Part shown: positions 1-7,666 of the stretch, in pieces
How the letters are laid out: every line of letters begins with the position of its first letter
Numbering within the stretch: the stretch's first letter is position 1
Assembly (NCBI RefSeq): GCF_023283885.1
Contig: NZ_JAKILA010000002.1
Span: forward strand, 124,001-188,000
Direction of reading: 5' to 3'
From: Shewanella basaltis
Lineage (GTDB): Bacteria; Pseudomonadota; Gammaproteobacteria; Enterobacterales; Shewanellaceae
Length of the DNA stretch: 64,000 nucleotides
The notes under the pieces: generated by a model
What the model was told of the DNA's origin: nothing
Database searches by the model: none
The model's input: the letters and a program-made list of their open reading frames with translations, nothing else
Program-made: the position numbers and the translations under genes

Positions 1-1
1 G

Positions 2-394
2 GTTGACCGCCTGTCAAAAACAGCACAAAACGAGCTAATCAATATTGTAACCATTTTTTTAGGGCTTGCAGTGGGCTCAAAGTTATCTGCTGAGCAGTTT
101 TTACGCATTGAAACTTTAGGTATTTTAGTCCTAGGAGCCGTTGCTTTTAGTATAGGTACCGCGGCGGGGGTATTAATGGCTAAGTTAATGTGTAAGTTGT
201 CTGGTGGAAAAGTTAACCCATTAATTGGGGCTGCTGGCGTTTCAGCTGTACCTATGGCTGCTCGTGTCGTCAATAAAGTTGGTTTAGAGTCAAATGACCA
301 AAACTTCTTACTTATGCACGCAATGGGGCCCAATGTTGCCGGTGTACTTGGCAGTGCGGTTGCTGCTGGTGTGTTGTTGGCTGTATTGGGTTAA
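2..394 (+). CDS. oadB: Oxaloacetate decarboxylase / sodium-pumping decarboxylase beta subunit, C-terminal part
   Basis: The open frame enters from the left edge, so only the last ~130 residues are present. They are strongly hydrophobic, with Gly/Ala-rich membrane helices and the stretches [13 protein letters not shown] and [14 protein letters not shown], which are typical of the C-terminus of the membrane subunit of Na+-translocating decarboxylases. In the family this subunit couples decarboxylation of biotin-bound CO2 to sodium export. The gamma and alpha subunit genes would lie to the left, outside the window. An internal GTG at 71 could be mistaken for a start, but the coding frame continues upstream of it. 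A hairpin terminator follows 26 bases after the stop. Confidence 0.9.
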   Translation, partial: VDRLSKTAQNELINIVTIFLGLAVGSKLSAEQFLRIETLGILVLGAVAFSIGTAAGVLMAKLMCKLSGGKVNPLIGAAGVSAVPMAARVVNKVGLESNDQNFLLMHAMGPNVAGVLGSAVAAGVLLAVLG

Positions 395-420
395 AGCCAC
401 GTTAATGTTATTAAATCCAA

Positions 421-446
421 GCCAGTGCAAATGCACTGGCTTTTTT
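421..446 (+). terminator. Rho-independent terminator after oadB
   Basis: A perfect 8-bp stem (GCCAGTGC / GCACTGGC) with a 4-base loop is followed by six T residues, 26 bases after the oadB stop. Confidence 0.9.
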
Positions 447-599
447 ACTTCTACCTCTTTTGGAACATATTGGTGCACTAAAGATGTATTGTTGCACTGT
501 TGTGGCATTACACTCATTGTGCACACAAATTTCAATGTGTTATTTATCAACCACTTAACGGGTTGGCACGAATGATGAATGTTAAACTTTGCACTATTA

Positions 600-729
600 A
601 ATAACTCTTTGGGGGTTATTAAGTTAGCAAATTATCCTTAACTAACTGAAATGTATGGTGTACTAAAAGTAATTTTTAGCAAAGGCGCTATCGAGATATT
701 CCTTAATGGGTATCCGAGGCGCTTTTTTT
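600..729 (+). promoter_or_regulatory. Structured leader with terminator-like hairpin before the nrt-type operon
   Basis: Three hairpins occur in a row. The first is 600-620 (8-bp stem, 5-base loop). The second is 622-647 (AGTTAG / CTAACT). The third is 685-722, with GCGC, TCG and GATA pairing to TATC, CGA and GCGC, followed by seven T residues at 723-729. The last one has the form of an intrinsic terminator and ends about 30 bases before the start codon of the binding-protein gene. It could be an attenuator controlled by an antiterminator, as nitrate-assimilation leaders of enterics are by NasR (ANTAR). I could not fit the ANTAR two-hexaloop consensus, so the mechanism is inference. Confidence 0.6.
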
Positions 730-759
730 ATGGGCAATTTTCATCAATGGGGAATTAAC

Positions 760-2148
760 ATGAATTGGACAGCATCGTTAACGCAGCACATTATTAGACC
801 GTTATTACTGGGAATGAGTATTGGAGCAGGTTTATGTATTTCCTCTGCTTCAGCTGAAGTCGGCTATCCAGAAAAAGAAGAACTTAAATTTGGCTTTATT
901 AAATTAACAGACATGGCTCCCATTGCGATTGCATACGAAAAAGGCTACTTCGAAGAAGAAGGTTTGTATGTGAGTATAGAGGCGCAAGCTAATTGGAAAG
1001 TATTGTTAGATGGAGTGATTGATGGTCGTCTTGATGGCGCTCACATGCTTGCGGGCCAGCCCATTGCGGCAACCATAGGCTATGGTACTAAAGCGCATAT
1101 CATTACTCCGTTTTCAATGGACCTTAATGGTAATGCAATTACGGTATCAAATGATGTGTGGGCCAAAATGAAGCCACACATAGCAAAACAGCCCGATGGG
1201 TTGCCAGTGCACCCAATTAAAGCAGATTCATTAAAACCTGTTGTTGAGGAGTTTAAAGCCGCAGGTAAGCCTTTTAATATGGGCATGGTGTTTCCGGTGT
1301 CGACCCATAATTATGAGCTGCGATACTGGCTAGCTGCTGGGGGCATTCATCCAGGATTTTATGCACCGCATAAAGGTGACACGTCAGGGCAGATCGATGC
1401 ACAAGCACTATTGTCGGTAACCCCTCCTCCACAAATGCCCTCAACGCTTGAAGCTGGCACCATTAATGGGTATTGCGTAGGCGAGCCTTGGAATCAACAA
1501 GCGGTATTTAAAGGTATTGGTGTCCCTGTTGTCACCGATTATGAGATTTGGAAGGATAACCCTGAAAAAGTCTTTGGGATCACCGCTGAGTTTGCAGAAA
1601 AATACCCAAATACCACTATTCGTCTCACTCGTGCGTTGATCCGCGCGGCTAAATGGTTAGATGACAACAACAATGGTAATCGCCCTGAAGCGGTGAAAAT
1701 ACTATCGCAACCTAATTACGTTGGTGCCGATTATGAAGTGATCGCCAATAGCATGACCGGAACCTTCGAGTATGAAAAAGGCGATAAACGCGCAGTACCC
1801 GATTTCAACGTTTTCTTTAGACACAATGCCACTTACCCATACTATTCAGATGCAATTTGGTATTTAACTCAAATGCGTCGCTGGGGACAAATTGAGCAAG
1901 ATCAGTCCGATGAATGGTACAAAGAGGTCGCTGCAAAAGTATATCGTCCAGATATTTATGCTAAAGCCGCACAATCTTTGATTGACGATAAATTAATTCC
2001 TGCCAGTGCGTTTCCTGACTTCAGTAAAGAAACAGGTTTCAAGGCACCGCAAACTCACTTTATCGATAATTTAACCTATGACGGCACGCAGCCTAATGCT
2101 TATATCAATTCATTTGCGATTGGTTTAAAGCAAGGCGATAAGTTGTAA
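760..2148 (+). CDS. ABC transporter substrate-binding protein, NrtA/CmpA type (nitrate/sulfonate/bicarbonate)
   Basis: A 462-residue exported binding protein of the NrtA/CmpA/TauA fold. It captures a small anion in the periplasm and delivers it to the permease encoded next. The chosen start at 760 has GGGGA 6-7 bases upstream and gives a normal signal peptide ending ...SSASA before [14 protein letters not shown]. Frame-matched starts further upstream (706) lie inside the leader hairpin. The region around [17 protein letters not shown] matches the ligand-pocket segment of NrtA/CmpA proteins. Permease, ATPase and porin genes follow in the same direction. Nitrate is the likeliest ligand from the overall family, but sulfonate, cyanate or bicarbonate cannot be excluded. 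Confidence 0.85.
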   Translation: MNWTASLTQHIIRPLLLGMSIGAGLCISSASAEVGYPEKEELKFGFIKLTDMAPIAIAYEKGYFEEEGLYVSIEAQANWKVLLDGVIDGRLDGAHMLAGQPIAATIGYGTKAHIITPFSMDLNGNAITVSNDVWAKMKPHIAKQPDGLPVHPIKADSLKPVVEEFKAAGKPFNMGMVFPVSTHNYELRYWLAAGGIHPGFYAPHKGDTSGQIDAQALLSVTPPPQMPSTLEAGTINGYCVGEPWNQQAVFKGIGVPVVTDYEIWKDNPEKVFGITAEFAEKYPNTTIRLTRALIRAAKWLDDNNNGNRPEAVKILSQPNYVGADYEVIANSMTGTFEYEKGDKRAVPDFNVFFRHNATYPYYSDAIWYLTQMRRWGQIEQDQSDEWYKEVAAKVYRPDIYAKAAQSLIDDKLIPASAFPDFSKETGFKAPQTHFIDNLTYDGTQPNAYINSFAIGLKQGDKL

Positions 2149-2167
2149 TCAAGATAAGGAGTCTGGG

Positions 2168-3151
2168 ATGAATAGTTTGACATCGATAGCCCCTAATCGC
2201 CTCATTGAAAAAAGTCGGAAAACTGCTGTTATGCTAAAAATATCAGAGCTCAGTAAAGTTGTGTTATTGCCGTTTATTGGTGTGGTCATATTTTTAGTGA
2301 TGTGGACTGTTACCGCGAACAGCATTGAAACATCATTAGGTAAATTTCCTGGTCCTGTGGCCGTAGTGGAGCAATTTGAAAACTTGTACTCAGAGCACGT
2401 GGCTGAGCGTGAAAAAGCACAGGCATTTTATCAGCGTCAAGATGATCGCAATGCTGCACGTTTAGCCAACGACCCTGATTATGTTGTCAAAATCCGCAAC
2501 TACACAGGTAAAGAAACCTTTTGGGATCAAATTTTAACCAGTTTGGTCACCGTGATGAGCGGGTTTTTACTGGCCGCAGTGATGGCCATTCCTTTGGGGA
2601 TTTGGATGGGGCTAAGCCGCAGCTTGCAGGCGGCAATCAATCCAATTATTCAGATATTTAAACCTGTATCACCTTTAGCATGGCTGCCGTTAGTCACCAT
2701 GGTAGTGAGTGCGGTTTATGTATCTCCAGACCCTATGGTGTCGAAATCATTTATTAATTCAATGTTAACCGTCACCTTGTGTAGTGTCTGGCCAATGATA
2801 ATCAACACCGCAATAGGCGTATCTAGCATCGATGATGACTTAATCAATGTGAGCAAGGTATTACGACTATCTGCTATCACTCATATACAAAAAATTGTAT
2901 TGCCTGCGTCAATTCCCATGATATTCACAGGCATGCGTTTATCGCTTGGTGTGGCATGGATGGTATTAATTGCAGCCGAAATGTTAGCGCAAAACCCAGG
3001 CTTGGGTAAGTTTGTCTGGGATGAGTTTCAAAATGGCAGTTCTGATTCGCTTGCTCGCATAATGGCCGCAGTTGTAGTGATTGGTTTTATTGGCTTTTTA
3101 TTAGACCGGGGCATTCTTGCCTTGCAGCACTGGGTATCGTGGGATAAGTGA
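2168..3151 (+). CDS. ABC transporter permease, NrtB/SsuC type
   Basis: A 327-residue inner-membrane protein with a first membrane helix near residues 30-50, a polar stretch rich in charged residues (about 65-115) and then at least five further helices. The loop around residues 229-250 has the position of the EAA coupling helix of binding-protein-dependent permeases. AAGGAG lies seven bases before the ATG, 19 bases downstream of the binding-protein gene, so the two are co-transcribed. The long insertion between helix 1 and the core is typical of the NtrB subgroup. With the flanking genes it forms a complete importer. Confidence 0.88.
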   Translation: MNSLTSIAPNRLIEKSRKTAVMLKISELSKVVLLPFIGVVIFLVMWTVTANSIETSLGKFPGPVAVVEQFENLYSEHVAEREKAQAFYQRQDDRNAARLANDPDYVVKIRNYTGKETFWDQILTSLVTVMSGFLLAAVMAIPLGIWMGLSRSLQAAINPIIQIFKPVSPLAWLPLVTMVVSAVYVSPDPMVSKSFINSMLTVTLCSVWPMIINTAIGVSSIDDDLINVSKVLRLSAITHIQKIVLPASIPMIFTGMRLSLGVAWMVLIAAEMLAQNPGLGKFVWDEFQNGSSDSLARIMAAVVVIGFIGFLLDRGILALQHWVSWDK

Positions 3152-3161
3152 GGGTAGCAGC

Positions 3162-4034
3162 ATGAGTTCATTTTTAGAGATCAGCGGCGTAGATATGGTT
3201 TTTCCAACGCCTAAAGGGTCATTTACTGCCCTAAAAGATGTCAATTTAAAGATTAACAAAGGCGAGTTTGTGTCATTAATTGGCCACTCTGGCTGCGGTA
3301 AATCAACAGTATTAAATATTGTTGCCGGTTTATACCAAGCCAGTTCTGGTGGGGTAATTTTAAAAAGTGCAGAGGTGAAAGAGCCCGGTCCAGAGCGCGC
3401 GGTTGTGTTTCAAAATCATTCATTATTGCCTTGGCTAAGTGCTTATCAAAACGTAGAACTTGCCGTGAAAAAGGTGTTTTCAGGCAAAATGAGCAAGGCA
3501 GAAATGAAACAGTGGATTGAACATAATCTGCAATTAGTTCACATGGAACACGCAATGCACAAGCGCCCTGGGGAAATCTCTGGTGGTATGAAACAGCGAG
3601 TTGGTATCGCCAGAGCCCTAGCTATGCAACCTGAAGTCTTGCTAATGGATGAACCGTTTGGCGCATTAGATGCGCTTACTCGAGCACACATGCAAGACTC
3701 ATTGATGGAAATCCAAAGCCAACTCAACAATACGGTGATAATGATCACTCACGATGTCGACGAAGCCGTATTGTTGTCGGACAAAATTGTCATGATGACC
3801 AATGGACCTGAAGCGACTGTCGGTGAGATTTTACACGTAGGTCTTGAACGTCCAAGAAATCGTTTAGCCTTAGCGCAAGACACTGAGTACAACCGGCTGC
3901 GCTCAGAAGTGCTTAAATTTTTGTACGAAAAACAACGCAAGGTTGAACCATTAACACAAAACAAACAAGCATCTAAAATGCAGGATATGTCACAACACGA
4001 AAATCACAAAGTGGTTAAAGTGAGCAGCAGTTAA
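3162..4034 (+). CDS. ABC transporter ATP-binding protein, NrtD/SsuB type
   Basis: A 290-residue cytoplasmic ATPase that powers the importer. It has a Walker A (GHSGCGKST), Q-loop (VFQNHSLLPWL), signature (ISGGMKQRVGIARAL), Walker B (VLLMDEPFGALD) and H-switch (MITHDVDEA). The start at 3162 is preferred because GAGGGTAG precedes it and the sequence then opens with the usual FLEISGVDMVF strand. A longer frame from 3117 overlaps the permease gene and lacks a ribosome site. The last ~40 residues are polar and probably disordered. It lies ten bases after the permease gene. Confidence 0.92.
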   Translation: MSSFLEISGVDMVFPTPKGSFTALKDVNLKINKGEFVSLIGHSGCGKSTVLNIVAGLYQASSGGVILKSAEVKEPGPERAVVFQNHSLLPWLSAYQNVELAVKKVFSGKMSKAEMKQWIEHNLQLVHMEHAMHKRPGEISGGMKQRVGIARALAMQPEVLLMDEPFGALDALTRAHMQDSLMEIQSQLNNTVIMITHDVDEAVLLSDKIVMMTNGPEATVGEILHVGLERPRNRLALAQDTEYNRLRSEVLKFLYEKQRKVEPLTQNKQASKMQDMSQHENHKVVKVSSS

Positions 4035-4098
4035 CTTGCTGGTCGTGCGATTGCGCTTTAACGCGTGTAAATAACTCAAAAAAAATAAGGGATATAAG

Positions 4099-5370
4099 AT
4101 GAATAAAAAACTGCTTGTTAATCAAGTTGCGGATAACGCTTGCCTAAATTCGACTAAAACAAAGAATTTAGCCTTATCTGCACTCACCTGTTCATTATTA
4201 TTTGCCATTGGCAGTGCCACTGCAGCTGACTCTTCTGTCACATCAATAGCGGATGCCGTGACTCAAGGTAGTGCCAATGTTGATTTAAATTTGCGTTATG
4301 AATCAGTTGACCAAGACAATGCATTAAAAAATGCCGATGCGCTCACTTTACGCACTCGCTTAACTCTGGCTACAGCGGCTTATAATGGTTTTTCTGCCCT
4401 CGTTGAATTTGAAGACTCTCGAAGTGTTGCAGGCGTTGATGATTACAATAATGCCATTGGTAATAACGCCGATTACTCTGTTATTGCCGATCCAGAAACC
4501 ACAGAGTTAGATCAGGCTTTTTTACAATATAAATATGATGGATTTACCGCAAAGGCCGGCCGTCAGGTTATCGCTATTGATAATCAACGTTTTATTGGCC
4601 ATGTGGGATGGCGTCAAGATCGTCAAACCTTTGATGCACTCACGATGCAATACGCCAAGGACGACTTAACGCTAGATTACGGTTACCTATACAAACGCAA
4701 TCGTATTTTTGCTGAAGTCAGAGATATCGATGCCAAAGATCACATCATTAATGCTTCTTATAATTTAGGCTTAGGTAAATTAAGTGCCTATGGATATTTG
4801 CTAGAAGAAGACACTCAAGTAGACAATGGTATCGACACTTATGGTGTGCGCTTTGCTGGTGCTAAAGATATCGACAAGATTAAATTACTTTATACTTTAG
4901 AATATGCCACTCAAGATGCTGATACTGCAACTACATCTTATTCTGCCGATTATATGCTCGGTGAAGTTGGTGTTGGATTTAGCGGTTTAACAGTCAAACT
5001 AGGTTATGAAGTGTTAGGCTCTGATGACGGCGCTTATGGTTTTGCCACACCGCTTGCCACATTACATGCATTTAATGGTTGGTCTGATCAATTCTTAGCA
5101 ACACCAGCACAAGGGCTTGTTGATACTTATGTATCTATTGGTGGTAGTGCAGTAGGCGGCAGTTGGGCATTAATGTATCATGATTTCAGCGCAGATGACT
5201 CGAGTGCCACAGTGGATGACTTAGGCGATGAGATTGATGCGGTATTTACTCTGCCGATAGACAAAAACTACACTGTGGGTGTCAAGTATGCCGTTTATAG
5301 TGCAGGTGATGCTGGCGCGGGTAAAGTTGATGCCGATAAAGTTTGGCTTTGGGCAAACGCTAAGTTTTAA
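4099..5370 (+). CDS. Outer-membrane porin, alginate-export-like family
   Basis: A 423-residue beta-barrel protein. The N-terminus has a long signal region ending at about residue 43 (ATAADSS). It is followed by alternating polar and aromatic strands (DLNLRYESVDQ, LTLRTRLTLATA, FLQYKYDGFTAKAGRQVI) and a C-terminal aromatic residue (WLWANAKF), the usual Bam recognition end. It lies 64 bases after the ATPase gene and before the first terminator, so it is probably the outer-membrane entry route for the importer's substrate. The family contains alginate exporters, but the context here points to uptake of a small solute. Confidence 0.75.
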   Translation: MNKKLLVNQVADNACLNSTKTKNLALSALTCSLLFAIGSATAADSSVTSIADAVTQGSANVDLNLRYESVDQDNALKNADALTLRTRLTLATAAYNGFSALVEFEDSRSVAGVDDYNNAIGNNADYSVIADPETTELDQAFLQYKYDGFTAKAGRQVIAIDNQRFIGHVGWRQDRQTFDALTMQYAKDDLTLDYGYLYKRNRIFAEVRDIDAKDHIINASYNLGLGKLSAYGYLLEEDTQVDNGIDTYGVRFAGAKDIDKIKLLYTLEYATQDADTATTSYSADYMLGEVGVGFSGLTVKLGYEVLGSDDGAYGFATPLATLHAFNGWSDQFLATPAQGLVDTYVSIGGSAVGGSWALMYHDFSADDSSATVDDLGDEIDAVFTLPIDKNYTVGVKYAVYSAGDAGAGKVDADKVWLWANAKF

Positions 5371-5390
5371 GCGTTAAGGGCTCATAATAA

Positions 5391-5419
5391 AGCGAGTATC
5401 AAATGATACTCGCTTTTTT
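5391..5419 (+). terminator. Rho-independent terminator of the ABC importer/porin operon
   Basis: A perfect 10-bp stem (AGCGAGTATC / GATACTCGCT) with loop AAAT and six T residues, 20 bases after the porin stop. Confidence 0.93.
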
Positions 5420-5444
5420 GTTTAAGGGCTGTAAGGTCTTGGCT

Positions 5445-6695
5445 TTATGAAGCAATCTGTTGATGCGGTTGTTCATCAGAATAAAACTGTTCAACCTCAA
5501 GTTGGCCTTCACTTTTACCAATGACCACGGCTGTCATCATGTCGCCAGTAACATTGGTTGCCGTGCGGATCATATCGATTATTCGATCAATGGCCGCGAT
5601 AAAGGCAATCCCTTCAAGAGGCAAACCAATTACGCCTAAGGTAACGGTTAACATCACCATTGCACTGCCAGGCACCCCAGCTGTACCGATAGAAGCAACC
5701 GTTGCAGTAAGTGCGATAAGCATGTAATCGGTCATATCCAGTGGTATGCCATAGATTTGTGCAATAAAAATAGCAGCAATAGCGGGGTAAATACCACCAC
5801 AACCGTCCATGTTCATTGTTGCACCCAGAGGTAAAACAAATGCACTGTATTGTTTAGACACTCCCATGGCTTGTGTACAACGGGTACTTGCGGGTAAGGT
5901 GCCAAAACTCGACGCTGTGCTAAACGCCACCACTTGAGCTGGCAAGGCTTTGCGGAAAAACTGTAACGGGCTTAACCCAGCGGCAAATTTTACCAAGCCA
6001 CCATAAACCACAATAATGTGGAGTAATGCAGCAATATAAATCGCCATAATAAATTTGCCCAAAGGCAATAGCGTGCTCAAACCATATTCACCCACAACCC
6101 AAGCCATTAGACCAAATACACCAATAGGGGTTAGCTTAAGTACCATACGAGTTAACTGAAACATCACTTCTGCACCGGCTTCCATGATGTTTTTAAGGGG
6201 AGCGGCTTTCTCGCCCACGGCATTAATGGCAATGCCAACCAAAGCTGCAAATACAATAATTTGCAGTACATTACCGTTGGCTAAAGACGCAAATGGATTG
6301 ACCGGTATCATGTTCAATAGCACTTGTGCAAACCCTGGAATGTCGCGCTCACGTACCTCGGTCGTTGCTAATGATAAGCTACCGCCCATATCGATTAAAC
6401 TACCAATAGCGAGGCCAATAAATGAAGCTATTGTGCCAGTAAACATAAACATCGCGAGGGTTTTAAAGCTTAAACGTTTCAAATTATCTTGAGAGCCAAG
6501 CGAGGTGATACTGACCACAATGGCACAAAATACAAGCGGGGCAACCAGCATTTTAATTGCGCTAATGAATAAATCACCCAAGGGTTTGAGTATGACCGCT
6601 GACTCACCTAAACCAATACCTGTGAGTGTCCCTAAAACAAAACCGGCTACGACTTTTTGCCAAAAGGGGATGCGGTTGAGCGTTTGAAAAATCAT
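5445..6695 (-). CDS. Dicarboxylate/amino acid:cation symporter (DAACS/SDF family)
   Basis: A 416-residue inner-membrane carrier of the GltP/DctA fold that imports acidic amino acids or C4-dicarboxylates with Na+ or H+. Diagnostic parts are the HP1 serine-rich hairpin (FSTASSFGTLPAST), the NMDG cation-binding motif in helix 7, the HP2 segment (GTAGVPGSAMVML) and the helix 8 stretch DRIIDMIRTATNVTGD with the substrate-contacting Asp, Arg and Asn. The length is normal. The gene is alone and convergent with the porin operon. The exact substrate cannot be read from the sequence. Confidence 0.93.
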   Translation of the reverse strand: MIFQTLNRIPFWQKVVAGFVLGTLTGIGLGESAVILKPLGDLFISAIKMLVAPLVFCAIVVSITSLGSQDNLKRLSFKTLAMFMFTGTIASFIGLAIGSLIDMGGSLSLATTEVRERDIPGFAQVLLNMIPVNPFASLANGNVLQIIVFAALVGIAINAVGEKAAPLKNIMEAGAEVMFQLTRMVLKLTPIGVFGLMAWVVGEYGLSTLLPLGKFIMAIYIAALLHIIVVYGGLVKFAAGLSPLQFFRKALPAQVVAFSTASSFGTLPASTRCTQAMGVSKQYSAFVLPLGATMNMDGCGGIYPAIAAIFIAQIYGIPLDMTDYMLIALTATVASIGTAGVPGSAMVMLTVTLGVIGLPLEGIAFIAAIDRIIDMIRTATNVTGDMMTAVVIGKSEGQLEVEQFYSDEQPHQQIAS

Positions 6696-6922
6696 GAAAG
6701 TTCCAAATAAAAAATCGACCAGGCACAGCTACAGCGCTGTAAAGTCGATATTGGTGGCAAGGGGAGTGGTGGTTTTAAACGTCCATACTGCCCGATTAAT
6801 AAATATTAATCGCATTGTATGAACTCATGTCATGACAAACAACGTTATTTTGTTATAACTTATATGAATAACCGATGTTGTTATTATAACTTTAATTTTA
6901 TGTATTAATAATTAACTTATTT
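6696..6922. other. Intergenic region upstream of the symporter gene
   Basis: About 225 AT-rich bases that should hold the leftward promoter of the symporter. I recognise no operator or RNA. Family A repeat copy A1 begins directly after it. Confidence 0.4.
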
Positions 6923-7118
6923 AACCTGAGCTCGGGATAAGGGATGAACTTATACTATTTAAAATCAACATGTTACCCATTCTCACTTTCAAGCTTGTCA
7001 TTTGTTCTGCTAACAAGGCGAATTGATGCGTCAATAGCTAGCCTATTGTAAGTCGATTCAACGCAGTGAGCAGGGCAAAGGACTGTTTGAAAGGCATTTA
7101 TTATCCCGAGCTCAGGTT
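6923..7118 (+). repeat. Family A MITE-like element, copy A1
   Basis: A 196-bp element with perfect 18-bp terminal inverted repeats (AACCTGAGCTCGGGATAA at 6923-6940, its complement at 7101-7118), flanked on both sides by ATTT (6919-6922 and 7119-7122), consistent with a 4-bp target duplication. The interior shares the tract GCTAACAAGGCGAATT and the later CAGTGAG/GGCAAAGGACTG with the copies at 34919 and 44560. It encodes no protein, so it must have been mobilised by a transposase elsewhere. Confidence 0.85.
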
Positions 7119-7174
7119 ATTTAGATATTAACGGTAAAAACCCTGTGGTTTAACCTTCAAATAAAGATTAAACA

Positions 7175-7594
7175 ATGACCCTTTTATGGATGATGTTTTC
7201 CGGTGCTTTTTTAGCCGCCACGTTACTACCCGGAGGTTCAGAAGTATTGCTGGTGGCACTGCTCGATGATGCGCCGACGATGTGGTTGCAATTATTAATG
7301 ATTGCTACGCTTGGTAACACACTAGGTGCAATGACCAGTTATGGACTGGGGTGGACGGGCAGGTTAGCAAAACCCCCGCAAGAGATGACCAGTCGATCGG
7401 CTCAAATCGCGTTAGCTTGGATGAAACGTTATGGGGTCTGGACATTACTGTTATCTTGGCTCCCGCTTATTGGCGATGTACTTTGTTTACTTGCCGGTTG
7501 GTTAAAACTGCCTGTTTTTATGTCAATTTTTCTGATTTTTATAGGGAAAATATTACGTTACAGTGTGGTAGTGTTCATCTTTATGTCGGTATGA
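7175..7594 (+). CDS. YqaA-like small membrane protein (SNARE-associated/DedA-related)
   Basis: A 139-residue integral membrane protein with about four hydrophobic segments. The N-terminal FSGAFLAATLLPGGSEVLL and the segment TLGNTLGAMTSYGLGW match the YqaA branch of the SNARE-associated (VTT/DedA) family, whose members are linked to lipid scrambling or membrane homeostasis. It sits between repeat A1 and the M16 protease gene, with no close operon partner. A shadow frame covers the same interval but has no membrane pattern. Confidence 0.8.
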   Translation: MTLLWMMFSGAFLAATLLPGGSEVLLVALLDDAPTMWLQLLMIATLGNTLGAMTSYGLGWTGRLAKPPQEMTSRSAQIALAWMKRYGVWTLLLSWLPLIGDVLCLLAGWLKLPVFMSIFLIFIGKILRYSVVVFIFMSV

Positions 7595-7666
7595 CATGAT
7601 TAAATAATCTCAAATGACGATGCTAGCGAGTATGCGCTAGTGGCTTGCTATAAGAAGGACTTGATT

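Noticed and set aside
294..575. 93-codon plus-strand frame across the oadB end and terminator
   Set aside because: It overlaps oadB in another frame and contains the terminator; cysteine-rich random composition.
600..690. ANTAR-type double hexaloop in the transporter leader
   Set aside because: The hairpins have loops of five bases and a longer one, without the conserved A1/G4 hexaloop pair.
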